A DNA stretch of 64,000 nt from JADGNF01 sp964582085 (GCA_964582085.1 CAZOPV010000010.1:59229-123228), one strand, 5' to 3'. Shown: positions 25,762 through 35,162, numbered from the stretch's first letter. A program made the numbers and translations. The notes: generated by a model from the letters alone, not told the origin.

Positions 25762-27306
25762 ATGAAAAAACTATCATTCTTCATTTTTGTGGCATTTACA
25801 GCCATTTTTGCAGCAGTTACAACACCGTTTTTACTCGCTCAGCAAACGGGTTCCCTTATAGTTGAGCATGAACAGCATTGGGACACGTACATGTCCGGCG
25901 GAACCTGCATTTTCGCAACACAGAATATTCACCTTGCAGATTTAGATGCTGATGGAACCATCGAGATAATCACAGGCGGATACACCTACAACATTGAAAA
26001 CGAAACACGAGTTCAAGCATCCGCACCGCTGAAAATCTGGAATTGGAACGGACAAAACCTTACGCTTGAAACCAGCTACAAATGGCCAAGTAACCAAGAC
26101 TCGGCAGCTATAGTCTGTATTACCTCGGGAGACGCCAACGTAGATGGTAAACTTAACCTTTTAACTGGAGGGCGAATGGTCAACCAGTCGGGCTTTTATG
26201 CACAACTCAGAATGTGGCGTTGGGATGGAAACGAACTATGTTTGTTAACAAGCAAAGAATGGAACATCACACAAGGAACAAGTAGCGTCAGTGGATCGGT
26301 TATAATTGACGCGGATAACGATGGGAAACCAGAAATCTTCACAGTAGGCAGAAACTTCTATTCCGAAACAAACCAGACCAATGCGGAACTACGAGCCTGG
26401 CAATGGAACAACACTGAACTAAACCTTCTGAAAAACACTGAATGGCGTAGTGGCAACGCTTCCAGCGCCAACAGCGTAGTAGCCGCGGACGTAAACAAGG
26501 ATGGAAAAATTGAAATAATCACCTCAGGTTACAGTCGAGAGTTATCCAATAGTTCAGGGCAAATTTGCATTTGGCAATGGAACGGCTCCGAGTTTACTTT
26601 ACTGGCAAATCAAGAATGGCAAACACAACCAAACATTTACGCGTTAACCAGTGCAGGTGGAGTTCAAGGAAACACCGTGGTTAACAATGTTAAAGTAGGA
26701 GATGTTGATGGAGACGGAATAACAGAGATTGTCACAGGAGGATTTACTTACGACGGCGAAAAAGTCAATGGGCAACTCCGCATTTGGAATTTAACTGGAC
26801 AAACTATAATGTTGGAAGCAAACCAAGAGTGGACAAGTGAATACATAACTGAAGTTAAGGCAATCACGTTAAACGACGTAGATAAAGATGGAAACATAGA
26901 AATCGTAACCAGCGGGGTAACTGCCGGGCAAACAAGCTTCGCGGAAAACACAACTTCAGAGATGGCACAACTGAGAGTTTGGAGCTGGAACGGAAGCAAA
27001 ATCACGTTAGAACACAACGTTGACTGGACCATAGGTGAAGGTGTCTGTGCATGGAATGTAGCCTCAGGAGACATTGACAAAGATGGAACTGTAGAAATCA
27101 TAACCGTGGGATGCATGTATGTGTCTAACTTATGCGACCCCGACATGCGTATTTGGTCAATTAACCAACAAAGCTCACCCGTTCCCACGGAAATTGCAGA
27201 ACACGCCGCCACATTACAAACGGAGCTCTTTGTTGCAGGCGGGATAAGCTTATTGGTGATTGTAGCAGCAACTGTTTATTTGTTTAAAAAGCGAGCTCAC
27301 AAATGA
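25762..27306 (+). CDS. Surface-anchored FG-GAP/VCBS-type repeat protein
   Basis: A 514-residue secreted protein. Residues 1-26 are a signal peptide ending near LLAQQ. About seven repeats of 55-65 residues follow, each with a D-D-DG-EI calcium-binding-like loop (such as DLDADGTIEIITGG, DVDGDGITEIVTGG and DKDGTVEIITVG). Each is then followed by a strand pair with an aromatic signature (LKIWNWNG, LRMWRWDG, ICIWQWNG). This is the beta-propeller pattern of FG-GAP/VCBS proteins. The C-terminus has one membrane span (about 487-507) and a KKRAHK tail, so the propeller faces outside. Adhesion or carbohydrate binding is plausible but unproved. Confidence 0.85.
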   Translation: MKKLSFFIFVAFTAIFAAVTTPFLLAQQTGSLIVEHEQHWDTYMSGGTCIFATQNIHLADLDADGTIEIITGGYTYNIENETRVQASAPLKIWNWNGQNLTLETSYKWPSNQDSAAIVCITSGDANVDGKLNLLTGGRMVNQSGFYAQLRMWRWDGNELCLLTSKEWNITQGTSSVSGSVIIDADNDGKPEIFTVGRNFYSETNQTNAELRAWQWNNTELNLLKNTEWRSGNASSANSVVAADVNKDGKIEIITSGYSRELSNSSGQICIWQWNGSEFTLLANQEWQTQPNIYALTSAGGVQGNTVVNNVKVGDVDGDGITEIVTGGFTYDGEKVNGQLRIWNLTGQTIMLEANQEWTSEYITEVKAITLNDVDKDGNIEIVTSGVTAGQTSFAENTTSEMAQLRVWSWNGSKITLEHNVDWTIGEGVCAWNVASGDIDKDGTVEIITVGCMYVSNLCDPDMRIWSINQQSSPVPTEIAEHAATLQTELFVAGGISLLVIVAATVYLFKKRAHK

Positions 27307-27328
27307 TTTACAGAGAATTAACTATCTT

Positions 27329-28594
27329 CTATTTCTGCGGAAGAGTACTGTTCCAGTAGTATATATGTTGATATTTACCTTCAACTGGAAACGCAGCGTC
27401 ATCATAAACTATATCTAACCTTAAGCGATATTGCAACAAGAGCCTAGTTGTGATATTCCAGATTTGAGGGGATTTCTCGTCAGGTCCCCAGTAACCCCAA
27501 ATTCGATCATCAGGCTTTCTCATCCCCCATGCATAGTTGTGTGGCAAAACTAAAACAGCTTCGGCTTGGCTTTCATCAGAGGTAACACGCATTGCTGAAG
27601 TCGACATAACATCATTAGAAAATTTTTCGAGTGCTGCAAAATGTTCGTCGGTCATAGCTCCCCCATAGGGGTTATCGCCAGTTGGGGGATAGTTAAATAC
27701 TACTACGTATTTTGCGCCTGCCTGATATGCAGTAAGCATCTGATTGTATAATTCTACACCGCTGTCAAGATAAGGTTGCTCATCGTACTTCCAAGTTATT
27801 ATGGCGCCCCACTCCTTGTTTTGCAACCTAGCGGCTCCTCTTATGAAAGTGATGTCTTTGATGTAACTGTTGTTCCAACCCAACTGTGCTAAAATAACAT
27901 CATATCCCACAAGATAGTCCCACCAGAACAGAGCATAATCAGAGGTGAATGTTTTGATGCCTGCGCGACTCATGTTTTTGAAAGCGGAATATTCCCGATA
28001 AAAATAGTTAAAGGTTTTCGCTTCTAACTCGTAATCTTGAGGCGCAGTGCCATTGACGCGGGCAGATTCAATTTTAGCGTACATTTGTACCAGCGGAGGC
28101 ATATGGGTCATATTCGGGTTATTCAAAATTCTCTCAAAGAAGGCTCGATTTGTTTCGTTGGCAAAATAAGCTGACCAATTGTAATCTAATTGTACACCTC
28201 CTGGTTCATCGTCATAATATACGCCCTTGAACTGGTTGCCCCATCGTGTTTTGCCATTTAAGAAAATTTCATAGTGCCAATCCCATGTTTCCTTGTCGTA
28301 GGTACCCAAGTTAATAATTATGTTTAACCCTTGGGCCACTGCGTAATCACATATTTCGTAGATAGCGCTTTCATTCCTGCTTATTGGAAAGGACTGCAAA
28401 ACAAAGAGGTTCACGTATTCTTTAGTTCTATCTACGAGTAACTTGGCTTGTGTTGTAGTGTTTCCACAAAAACTGACGCCGACAAAAAATTCAGGTTCTA
28501 CATTTTTATTGGCCAAATTGGAAGGAATGAGAAACACGCTAGTTACAACAGTTATCAAAAGAATAATCGCAAAAAGTAAGTACGAGTACTTCAC
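27329..28594 (-). CDS. Secreted TIM-barrel-like protein, possible glycoside hydrolase
   Basis: A 421-residue protein with an N-terminal signal or anchor (residues 4-27). The body starts like a TIM barrel: FFVGVSFCGNTTTQAKLLVDRTKEYVNLFVLQSF, then CDYAVAQGLNIIINLG. A GVYYDDEPGG segment near 124-133 is placed like catalytic acids of a hydrolase. Later parts include TFTSDYALFWWDYLVGYD, WGAIITWKYDEQPYLDSG and YVVVFNYPPTGDNPYGG. Several N-x-S/T sites suggest glycosylation. I cannot name a family. It is convergent with the FG-GAP protein (22 bases between), and both act outside the cell, so a shared role in polysaccharide handling is possible. Confidence 0.65.
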   Translation of the reverse strand: MKYSYLLFAIILLITVVTSVFLIPSNLANKNVEPEFFVGVSFCGNTTTQAKLLVDRTKEYVNLFVLQSFPISRNESAIYEICDYAVAQGLNIIINLGTYDKETWDWHYEIFLNGKTRWGNQFKGVYYDDEPGGVQLDYNWSAYFANETNRAFFERILNNPNMTHMPPLVQMYAKIESARVNGTAPQDYELEAKTFNYFYREYSAFKNMSRAGIKTFTSDYALFWWDYLVGYDVILAQLGWNNSYIKDITFIRGAARLQNKEWGAIITWKYDEQPYLDSGVELYNQMLTAYQAGAKYVVVFNYPPTGDNPYGGAMTDEHFAALEKFSNDVMSTSAMRVTSDESQAEAVLVLPHNYAWGMRKPDDRIWGYWGPDEKSPQIWNITTRLLLQYRLRLDIVYDDAAFPVEGKYQHIYYWNSTLPQK

Positions 28595-28827
28595 TGCTAT
28601 GTCTTCGCCTCGTTGTAGAAACTAGTGCAAATTCACTCCACCACGAGTTTCTCATTTTAATAGTAATACTTAGTCGGGTAGATATGCATTGTCATAAAGG
28701 CTGAAAGCAGCAAAGACACAAAAAACTAAGAATAAACAGAAACTGAACGAACCAAATAGCACAAAAACAAGACATATACATAAAAATCTTGCAACAATTA
28801 ATCTTACTCAAACAAGACAAAAAGAAG

Positions 28828-29409
28828 CTATTTTTCTTCTTCGGTTCTCTCCCAAAGTTCTAGCGCTTGCTTTTTCAGTTCACGACGTTTCTTCTGCAAA
28901 AAAGCGTATACAGTATGATGTTGGCTTCCTTGGATGAGCATCTGTATAGCGTTTCGGGCAGCATCCACCTGTTCAAATGTACCGATTAAGCCGACGGTAT
29001 GACCGTAAACCACCACATCTGCCTCTGTCAATTCCTCTATTGTTTTTCGGGTTTTTCCGTTCATACCTATGATTCGCCCTTTAACACGTTTAATATCTGA
29101 TTCTGACCTACCAAAAATGGCACGCAAATCAACAAAATCAAACACTGTATCTTCATTGCTTAAAATACGAAAAGCGTTTTCAGGAGGAAAACCTCGACCA
29201 ATTGCAGTCACCACATCTTTAGCTTTAAAGAGCAAAGACGGGTCTGGTGCTTTTTCACTAAGCTTTATCTCTACTCCGCCATCTTCACTTTCTACACGTA
29301 GCTCAACATGTAAGTGTTCTTCTATACTGCGTTTCACTTTGCCCTCAGAACCAACCAGCACCCCAATACGCTCTTTTGGAATCCGCACAAACGCGCTTGG
29401 TTTAACCAT
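28828..29409 (-). CDS. KH-domain ribosome biogenesis protein (Dim2/Pno1/KRR1 type)
   Basis: A 193-residue protein with two KH RNA-binding domains: IPKERIGVLVGSEGKVKRSIEEHLHVELRVE near 9-40, and KRVKGRIIGMNGKTRKTIEELTEADVVVYGHTVGLIG near 90-130. The archaeal Dim2-type protein binds the 3' end of 16S rRNA and aIF2alpha and helps mature the small subunit. The frame opens further upstream inside rio1. I chose the ATG at 29409, which lies one base after the rio1 stop and matches the family's start. It is the last gene of the aIF1A-rio1-KH cluster, conserved across archaea. Confidence 0.93.
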   Translation of the reverse strand: MVKPSAFVRIPKERIGVLVGSEGKVKRSIEEHLHVELRVESEDGGVEIKLSEKAPDPSLLFKAKDVVTAIGRGFPPENAFRILSNEDTVFDFVDLRAIFGRSESDIKRVKGRIIGMNGKTRKTIEELTEADVVVYGHTVGLIGTFEQVDAARNAIQMLIQGSQHHTVYAFLQKKRRELKKQALELWERTEEEK

Positions 29410-29410
29410 T

Positions 29411-30193
29411 TTAACCAGCAACCTTCCTGTAAACTTCCTCGTTTGAAAGAACTTTAACACCTAAACGACTAAAAAACCTATTCACATTCGTGATATCTCT
29501 GTTCAATAAAAACCGTGCCAGTGGATGCGTGATAGGCACGGACTGCGACATGTCAAACATAACAAGATTACCCTTCCAAATAATCAAGTTATATTCGCTT
29601 AAATCACCGTGAACCAATTCAGCTTTACGATAAAGTCGCTCCATGTAACAAAGCAATTGGTTATAAACTTTCTCCGCATTTTCTGGTGGTTGCTCTTTCA
29701 GTGAAGGCGCACTAACACCAGCCTTCCCGATAAACTCCATAATGAGCACGTTACCGTCTACTGCTACAGGTTTGGGCACACGCACTTTTGCGTTCGCTGC
29801 TTGCTCCAAATTTTTAAATTCTTTTTGCGCCCATGCAGAAATCAAAGATTTAGTATCACGTTTAACTCCTTTAAACCTCTGGTCGCCTTCAATATACTTA
29901 ATCATACCCCGCTTGAAATCAGCAGATGATGTGAGATAAATTTTCACCGCTAGGTCTTCACCTTGCTTATTTTTAGCCCAGTAAACCCTAGCTTCTTTGC
30001 CTGAACTTATAACACCATTAACTTCGTTAATAACGCCACTGTTTAGAAAACGGTAAAGAACTAAAAGTGTCGCTTGGTCAAACACCTCTTCCATTGTAGC
30101 CCGTTCTGTTTTGAGGTCGTGGATAAGCATTTTGTCGCGTCTTTCAACTTGTTTCTCGCGATATGCTAGCCGCTCTCTCACCTTTCGTGACAT
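29411..30193 (-). CDS. rio1: RIO1 family serine protein kinase
   Basis: A 260-residue atypical kinase/ATPase needed for late 40S/30S maturation. It has the RIO N-terminal region and P-loop-like INEVNGVISSGKEARVYWAK near 55-75, with catalytic lysine in LAVKIYLTSSADFKRGMIKYIEGDQRFKG. The catalytic loop is VHGDLSEYNLII and the metal-binding loop is VMFDMSQSVPITHPLA. The RIO1 subfamily, as opposed to RIO2, is indicated by the STxDF-type segment SSADFKRG and the absence of an N-terminal winged helix. It sits between eif1a and the KH gene, overlapping neither. Confidence 0.96.
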   Translation of the reverse strand: MSRKVRERLAYREKQVERRDKMLIHDLKTERATMEEVFDQATLLVLYRFLNSGVINEVNGVISSGKEARVYWAKNKQGEDLAVKIYLTSSADFKRGMIKYIEGDQRFKGVKRDTKSLISAWAQKEFKNLEQAANAKVRVPKPVAVDGNVLIMEFIGKAGVSAPSLKEQPPENAEKVYNQLLCYMERLYRKAELVHGDLSEYNLIIWKGNLVMFDMSQSVPITHPLARFLLNRDITNVNRFFSRLGVKVLSNEEVYRKVAG

Positions 30194-30303
30194 GTAATCA
30201 AGAACCTACCAGTAAAAAGAAACATAAAACATTTTCATACCCAAAGTGTTTTTCAGCTAATCAGATTATACAAAGGTATCACCTATTGAAAAAACAGAAC
30301 CAG

Positions 30304-30609
30304 CTAAATTGTAAGATAGCCCTTTTTACGCAGCATATCAGCCTGCGCTTGTGTGTAACGCCACATAACATCTCCACGTGCGTCACTTTGAAAGTCCCAA
30401 GGAGAAACCAGTACAACATCACCCTCACGTATCCAGACACGGCGTTTCATTTTGCCTCGGATACGACACAACCTCTCATGTCCATCTTGACATTTAACCA
30501 AGATGCGGTCAAATCCAAGTAGCTTTACGACCACACCTAAAGTGTCACCCTGCGAAGGATAAACCATCTCATGGAGTTCACCTTCACTGAGTACTTTTTT
30601 CTTTCCCAT
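30304..30609 (-). CDS. eif1a: Translation initiation factor aIF1A
   Basis: A 101-residue OB-fold factor that binds the small subunit A site and helps scanning or start-site selection. The characteristic core GDTLGVVVKLLGFDRILVKCQDGHERLCRIRGKMKRRVWIREGDVVLVSPWDFQ is complete, preceded by a short basic N-tail. The C-terminal tail (YTQAQADMLRKKGYLTI) is the usual archaeal form, without the eukaryotic acidic extension. The first gene of a three-gene ribosome cluster, although 110 bases separate it from rio1. Confidence 0.97.
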   Translation of the reverse strand: MGKKKVLSEGELHEMVYPSQGDTLGVVVKLLGFDRILVKCQDGHERLCRIRGKMKRRVWIREGDVVLVSPWDFQSDARGDVMWRYTQAQADMLRKKGYLTI

Positions 30610-30853
30610 TACAACATCTCTATGTATATTTGTGAAGAGAGTACAAAAACTTCCTTAAAAGTATGTTCATTTAAAATTCGTCATTTCAGAGCTCAAAAAA
30701 CATGATTTTTAACGTTTAATAATCAACCTATAAAGCTGCACAATGAGAAGTCGCCTATAAAGGATCATAAAGAGCGAGAGCAGTACTTAACATAAGAGTA
30801 AGGTTTTAAATGTCTACAAACGATACCTCTTACAAGTCAAAGGTAGAATCATA

Positions 30854-31645
30854 GTGTCGTACGTTTTCAATATACCCTACAAAGGAAATCCTAAACTTCA
30901 ACAAGTCATGGAACAAATCAAAAAGGACACTAAACTGCACACTTACTGGCGATGCAGCAACGTTATGGCTATCGACCGAATGGGCTATACAGATCACGGG
31001 CCAACCCATGTAAAAATTGTAGCGAACCTTTCTCTGAAACTTCTACGTATGCTCATAGAGAAGGGTGTCAAACCAAGTATAGTAACAAATTATGGTATGA
31101 AAAACGAGGACTCTGAAGTCGTGGTAGTTTTAGGGTCTATATTTCACGATTTAGGCATGGTCGTTATGAGGCATCACCACGAAATCTACAGTGGTTTAAT
31201 CGCCCTAGAATTCCTCGAAAGATGCCTCAACCCAGTTTACGCTACAGATGAAAAAGCAATAATAACATCCGAAGTGCTACACGCCGTTGTCGCGCATGAA
31301 CACCCCCACATACCCACAAACAGACCCTTAACCGTAGAGGCAGGCATCGTAGGCATAGCCGATGCACTGGACATGGAAGCGGGACGAGCAAGAATACCCT
31401 TTAAGGCAGGAAAAATTGACATCCACGCAGTTTCTGCCCTCTCAATTGAAAAAGTTGAAGTTATAGAAAATGGCACAAAACCCATAACAATCAAAATAAC
31501 AATGTCAAACTCCGCGGGGGTCTTCCAAATCGACGAGCTACTGAAGCCGAGAATAGAAAATTCAGCTCTTCAAAAGTATTTCCATGTATTTGCAGAGATA
31601 ACCGGAGAAAAAGAGCGCAAAATTATAGAAAAATTTGAAATCTAA
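30854..31645 (+). CDS. HD-superfamily phosphohydrolase
   Basis: A 263-residue metal-dependent phosphohydrolase. The ligands are visible: a histidine in YTDHGPTHVKIV, HD in GSIFHDLGMVVMRHHH, and HAVVAHEHPHIP further on, followed by the DALDMEAGRA helix. The N- and C-terminal thirds, including VFNIPYKGNPKLQQVMEQI, are characteristic of an archaeal group without an assigned substrate. Nucleotide or cyclic-nucleotide hydrolysis is likely. The start is GTG, 15 bases after AAAGGTAG. rnhB follows 26 bases later, probably in the same transcript. Confidence 0.88.
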   Translation: MSYVFNIPYKGNPKLQQVMEQIKKDTKLHTYWRCSNVMAIDRMGYTDHGPTHVKIVANLSLKLLRMLIEKGVKPSIVTNYGMKNEDSEVVVVLGSIFHDLGMVVMRHHHEIYSGLIALEFLERCLNPVYATDEKAIITSEVLHAVVAHEHPHIPTNRPLTVEAGIVGIADALDMEAGRARIPFKAGKIDIHAVSALSIEKVEVIENGTKPITIKITMSNSAGVFQIDELLKPRIENSALQKYFHVFAEITGEKERKIIEKFEI

Positions 31646-31671
31646 TAAAACACCTCAAAAAGGAAAAGACC

Positions 31672-32331
31672 ATGTTAATTGCAGGCATCGACGAGGCAGG
31701 AAGGGGATGTGTAATCGGTCCCCTCATCGTGGCAGGCATACTTATCAAACAAGAAAAGATGCCTATGCTGGAACAGATTGAAGTAAAAGACAGCAAACTT
31801 TTAACTGCAAAAAAACGTGAAGCGCTGTTTCCTGAAATAATACGTTTAGCTGAAAAGCACGCGGTCATAAAATTGTCACCGACTCAAATTGATCAAGCTG
31901 TTGAGAGTCAACGAAAACTGCATAAACTGAACAGATTGGAAGCAAAAGCCATGGCAAAAATAGTTGACAGACTAAAACCAGAAGTTGTCTACGTTGACGC
32001 CGCCGACGTGTGGGCAGAACGTTTCGCCAACCACATCCAAGAAGCATCAGTTTTTAAAACGCGAATAATAGCTGAACATAAGGCAGACAAAACATACCCC
32101 GTCGTTTCAGCAGCGTCAATTGTAGCCAAAGTGGAACGTGACAGGGAAATTGCTATACTCAGAGAAAAATATGGAGACTTTGGTACAGGATATATAGCTG
32201 ACCAAAAAACGCCGAATTTCCTTGTGCAGTGGCTGAAAAGTCATGATGATTACCCGGATTGTGTACGAAAATCTTGGAAGCCTGCAAAAGCAGTCAAAAG
32301 CGAAAGAGGAACTCGACAAACAACACTTTAG
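31672..32331 (+). CDS. rnhB: Ribonuclease HII
   Basis: This 219-residue enzyme cleaves RNA in RNA-DNA hybrids and starts removal of single ribonucleotides from DNA. The active-site motif GIDEAGRGCVIGPLIVAG opens the protein. The remaining catalytic acids are in DSKLL and VVYVDAADV, with the archaeal signature HKADKTYPVVSAASIVAKVERDR and YGDFGTGYIADQKTP downstream. Its length is normal for archaeal RNase HII. It follows the HD hydrolase and is convergent with flpA. Confidence 0.97.
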   Translation: MLIAGIDEAGRGCVIGPLIVAGILIKQEKMPMLEQIEVKDSKLLTAKKREALFPEIIRLAEKHAVIKLSPTQIDQAVESQRKLHKLNRLEAKAMAKIVDRLKPEVVYVDAADVWAERFANHIQEASVFKTRIIAEHKADKTYPVVSAASIVAKVERDREIAILREKYGDFGTGYIADQKTPNFLVQWLKSHDDYPDCVRKSWKPAKAVKSERGTRQTTL

Positions 32332-32347
32332 CAAAGTAACAGCATAA

Positions 32348-33043
32348 CTATCGTTGCGCTACAATCATAGCGTGCGCCTTGTCATAAGGCTCCAGATCCA
32401 CCGTCTGCTCAACCCGAAAACCGCGTTTTTTCAGAACCATAGCTTCCTGCTGATAAATTTCCGAAGGCACCCTTGTCACATCAATGCTTTGAGATTTGAC
32501 GGCTAACATTACCCATCCACCTGTTTTAAGGAAAAAGTCAGCGTTATCAGCTAAAACTTTAGCTTGTTCGGGCTGCGCAATATCACAGTAAATGTCATCT
32601 ACTTTACCTGAAATGAACATATTGTACTTTTGAGGGATACGTGCATCTGACAGAAATGGTGACATGTTCAAACGAAAAGCGCAGACATTAGTCACCAATT
32701 CCCGAAGAGAACGCTGGGCAAACTCCACGCAGTACACATGCCCCTTTTCCCCCACGATGTCTGATATGTGACTGGGGGTTGTCCCTGAAGCGGCACCTAA
32801 ATACAGAACTTTATGACCGGGAAAAATTGGAACTGTTTGTAGCCCTTTTAAAATGGCTCCTGCAAGTTTACTTCTGAAAGCATCCCAAACCCTGTATTCT
32901 ACACCTTCAAAACGAATAAGACGCTCGCCATACACGTTTTTACCTGCAGTTAGATTCCGCGTAGCTAACCTATGGGCACCGTCTTCCAGAGTAACTTGAT
33001 AAATCTCCGTAAATTTTGGGTGAGGCCTAACTTTTATCTGCAC
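32348..33043 (-). CDS. flpA: Fibrillarin-like 2'-O-methyltransferase
   Basis: The methyltransferase of the archaeal box C/D RNP; it methylates rRNA and tRNA ribose under guide-RNA direction. The N-terminal beta domain (VRPHPKFTEIYQVTLEDGAHRLATRNLTAGKNVYGERLI) binds Nop5. The SAM domain has VLYLGAASGTTPSHISDIVG, VYCVEFAQRSLREL and DDIYCDIAQPEQA, with the catalytic lysine in GWVMLAVKSQSID. I chose the GTG at 33043, which gives about 231 residues, the family length. It overlaps the end of nop5 by 17 bases, so the two are coupled. Confidence 0.95.
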   Translation of the reverse strand: MQIKVRPHPKFTEIYQVTLEDGAHRLATRNLTAGKNVYGERLIRFEGVEYRVWDAFRSKLAGAILKGLQTVPIFPGHKVLYLGAASGTTPSHISDIVGEKGHVYCVEFAQRSLRELVTNVCAFRLNMSPFLSDARIPQKYNMFISGKVDDIYCDIAQPEQAKVLADNADFFLKTGGWVMLAVKSQSIDVTRVPSEIYQQEAMVLKKRGFRVEQTVDLEPYDKAHAMIVAQR

Positions 33044-34337
33044 CTTTACGGCGTCTCCACTTTTGGTTGCCACGCTTGTCGTTTTGCCAACGCCTATCTC
33101 GACCTTCGCCTCTAAAATCTCTACGGCCACCTCTGAACTCTCTTATTTTTTGTTCCTTTGGGGTTTTCTCCTTAAGCGGTGGCGGCTCAGCATATTTTTG
33201 GCGGATTTCTTCAATACGCCTATCCAAAGAAGCCTTAAGAGAATCTCCCACATATGTTCCCCCAAAAGCATCTGCTCTAACCGCAATAGAAAGCTTGCCC
33301 GCTATAGCACGTGCAATTTTTCCTCTTTGCCACCGTTTTGCATCATGTAACAGAGTATGCTGGAAAATTAATCCATGCTTTGGCGGTCTTGCACCTGTCT
33401 TTATGGAGCGGAAAAGAGCTTTTTCGGCACCTAAAACTTGTAGAGTACTGGCAGGACGCATGGCAAGGTTTCTTAGACCGCCCGCAATTGCGATCAAACG
33501 AGCACCCAAAAGTGCACCTGCAATAACTTTTGTGTTTGGCGCAACTTCATCCATAGTTTTCTCCAAGTAATTTTCCATATCTTCACGCAGTTTATACATG
33601 TCAAAGATGACTTTACTTAGTAATTGAATCTGTGCAACATCAGTCTCTGTGATGTCTGCGCCCATGGAAGATTGAGCGATATTACTGATTTGGTCGATTT
33701 TGCTCTTTGGAAGACCCTCTTTTTCTAGCGCTTCAGCAGTAAAGTTTTCTTTTTGACCCAAGGTCATGACTAACCGTGCATAAGTTTCGTGCTTTTCAAC
33801 TAATCTGTCAAGCTCTGGAAAGTGCACACCATACCATTCGCGTAGTCGACCCATGAAAAGGTTCAGCGTTCTATCTAAATCGTCAAGAGTTTGAATAGCT
33901 TGGCCTACAATTAAGTCGCGTTTTTCTGAGGCAACTTTAACTTGAAGTTTGGCGAGCTCCAGACTGACGTTACGTGTCCACAAATTAAGTTCAGTTGAGT
34001 CCTTAACAAAACCTGTTTCAAGGGCTATTTGTTCTTGGAGAACATGAATTTTATCTGTATCTTGTGGATGTACCACTTCAATAGATACGCTTAAGGCTTT
34101 CTTGGCCTCACTTGCCAAGGTTTGATTGTCAAAAACAAATGTATCATAGCCGGCGTTTTGCAACTGAGTAATAAGAGGAGTTATTTGATCAATTTTTCCA
34201 GCCGCCAGTTTTGCTATTGCACGGGCTGCTGCTTGTGGCTTTTTTGGAAACATCACACGTGCAACAACTTCGTTTTGTTGGTTGAAAGCCACCACACCAA
34301 AGGAAAACTGGACAACAATTACTTTCATTACATTCAT
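33027..34337 (-). CDS. nop5: Nop5 (NOP56/58-like) C/D RNP scaffold
   Basis: A 436-residue scaffold that bridges L7Ae, guide RNA and fibrillarin. The N-terminal domain binds fibrillarin. A long coiled coil follows (about 110-250), then the Nop domain signature, seen as IAGALLGARLIAIAGGLRNLAMRPASTLQVLGAEKALFRSIKTGARPPKHGLIFQH. The C-terminal tail (EKTPKEQKIREFRGGRRDFRGEGRDRRWQNDKRG) is arginine-glycine rich and longer than in many archaea, resembling the basic tails of eukaryotic Nop56/58. It overlaps flpA at its 3' end. Confidence 0.96.
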   Translation of the reverse strand: MNVMKVIVVQFSFGVVAFNQQNEVVARVMFPKKPQAAARAIAKLAAGKIDQITPLITQLQNAGYDTFVFDNQTLASEAKKALSVSIEVVHPQDTDKIHVLQEQIALETGFVKDSTELNLWTRNVSLELAKLQVKVASEKRDLIVGQAIQTLDDLDRTLNLFMGRLREWYGVHFPELDRLVEKHETYARLVMTLGQKENFTAEALEKEGLPKSKIDQISNIAQSSMGADITETDVAQIQLLSKVIFDMYKLREDMENYLEKTMDEVAPNTKVIAGALLGARLIAIAGGLRNLAMRPASTLQVLGAEKALFRSIKTGARPPKHGLIFQHTLLHDAKRWQRGKIARAIAGKLSIAVRADAFGGTYVGDSLKASLDRRIEEIRQKYAEPPPLKEKTPKEQKIREFRGGRRDFRGEGRDRRWQNDKRGNQKWRRRKGADKS

Positions 34338-34433
34338 TCACCGCTATTGTGAATTATATCTTATACATGTCCTAATAAAATAGTTGCTGGGTTAATTTGG
34401 TTATAAGTGTTTAGAGCTCTTAAAATGAGATTT

Positions 34434-35162
34434 CTATGTTTTTTGTTCGTTATGAGGGGTAGTTAGCACAGCCTTAACTTTATTAGTTATCACTGGTCCT
34501 AGGCCATTAACGGTTTTTGCCCAGTCATCAACATTAATCAGAGCGTTAAGAGGCGTTTGGTATGACTGGAGAATGGATGTTGCTTTCTCTCTGCCTATAT
34601 TGGGTAAACTCGCAATAAAGTAAATTTGAGATTCCGATAAGGTTTCATTCTTTTTAAAAGCGTGAACCGTCGGCGACCTCTTTTCGACTATTTGTTCTTG
34701 TCGCGCAGCTACATAAAGAAAGTCTATAGTCTCCTTGTAGCTTGAAGTGTTGACAATGGCAACGCCGTTTTTTGCCAGATTAAACATGGCGCCCCAAACC
34801 GCCGCAGGTTGGATATGACTAAATTTGTAAATCATAGGCATGTAACCTTCGATTAACAAGAGCGATTTTGGATATGCCTCTTTGAGTTTGAAAAGCTGCT
34901 CAAAAAGATACCTCCGCGTAAGGGTGTAGACAAAATCTTGTACTGTTTTACGTTCCACTGCGCATTGGTCGCTGAGTATGTAGTCGCCTTTTTCTAAAGT
35001 TTCACTTTTGAGGGTTACACCTTTTTCTATTAAACCCTTAACAATTTTTGTTGCAGTATTTGCTTCACGACAATCTACTATTATCTCTGGTTGCGGTTCT
35101 TTGGCTGTACTTTTGTCCCTTACAAAGGGAAGAAGCGTTTCAGTGCCCATTGTAACGTTCAT
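34434..35162 (-). CDS. xpf: XPF/Mus81-type structure-specific endonuclease, short form
   Basis: A 242-residue nuclease that cuts 3' flaps and branched DNA, usually stimulated by PCNA. The ERCC4 nuclease domain has IIVDCREAN, GDYILSDQCAVERKTVQDFVYTL and YPKSLLLIEGY, so the GDYxnERKxxxDF core is complete. A tandem helix-hairpin-helix region follows (FIASLPNIGREKATSILQSY and NGLGPVITNKVKAVL). There is no helicase part, as in crenarchaeal XPF and unlike euryarchaeal Hef. A clear PCNA-interaction peptide is not visible at the C-terminus; TLLPFV near the N-terminus is only loosely similar. Confidence 0.93.
   Translation of the reverse strand: MNVTMGTETLLPFVRDKSTAKEPQPEIIVDCREANTATKIVKGLIEKGVTLKSETLEKGDYILSDQCAVERKTVQDFVYTLTRRYLFEQLFKLKEAYPKSLLLIEGYMPMIYKFSHIQPAAVWGAMFNLAKNGVAIVNTSSYKETIDFLYVAARQEQIVEKRSPTVHAFKKNETLSESQIYFIASLPNIGREKATSILQSYQTPLNALINVDDWAKTVNGLGPVITNKVKAVLTTPHNEQKT

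Noticed and set aside
26748..27212. 154-codon minus-strand frame antisense to the FG-GAP protein
   Set aside because: The repeat structure of the plus-strand protein is unmistakable; the antisense frame is a by-product of it.
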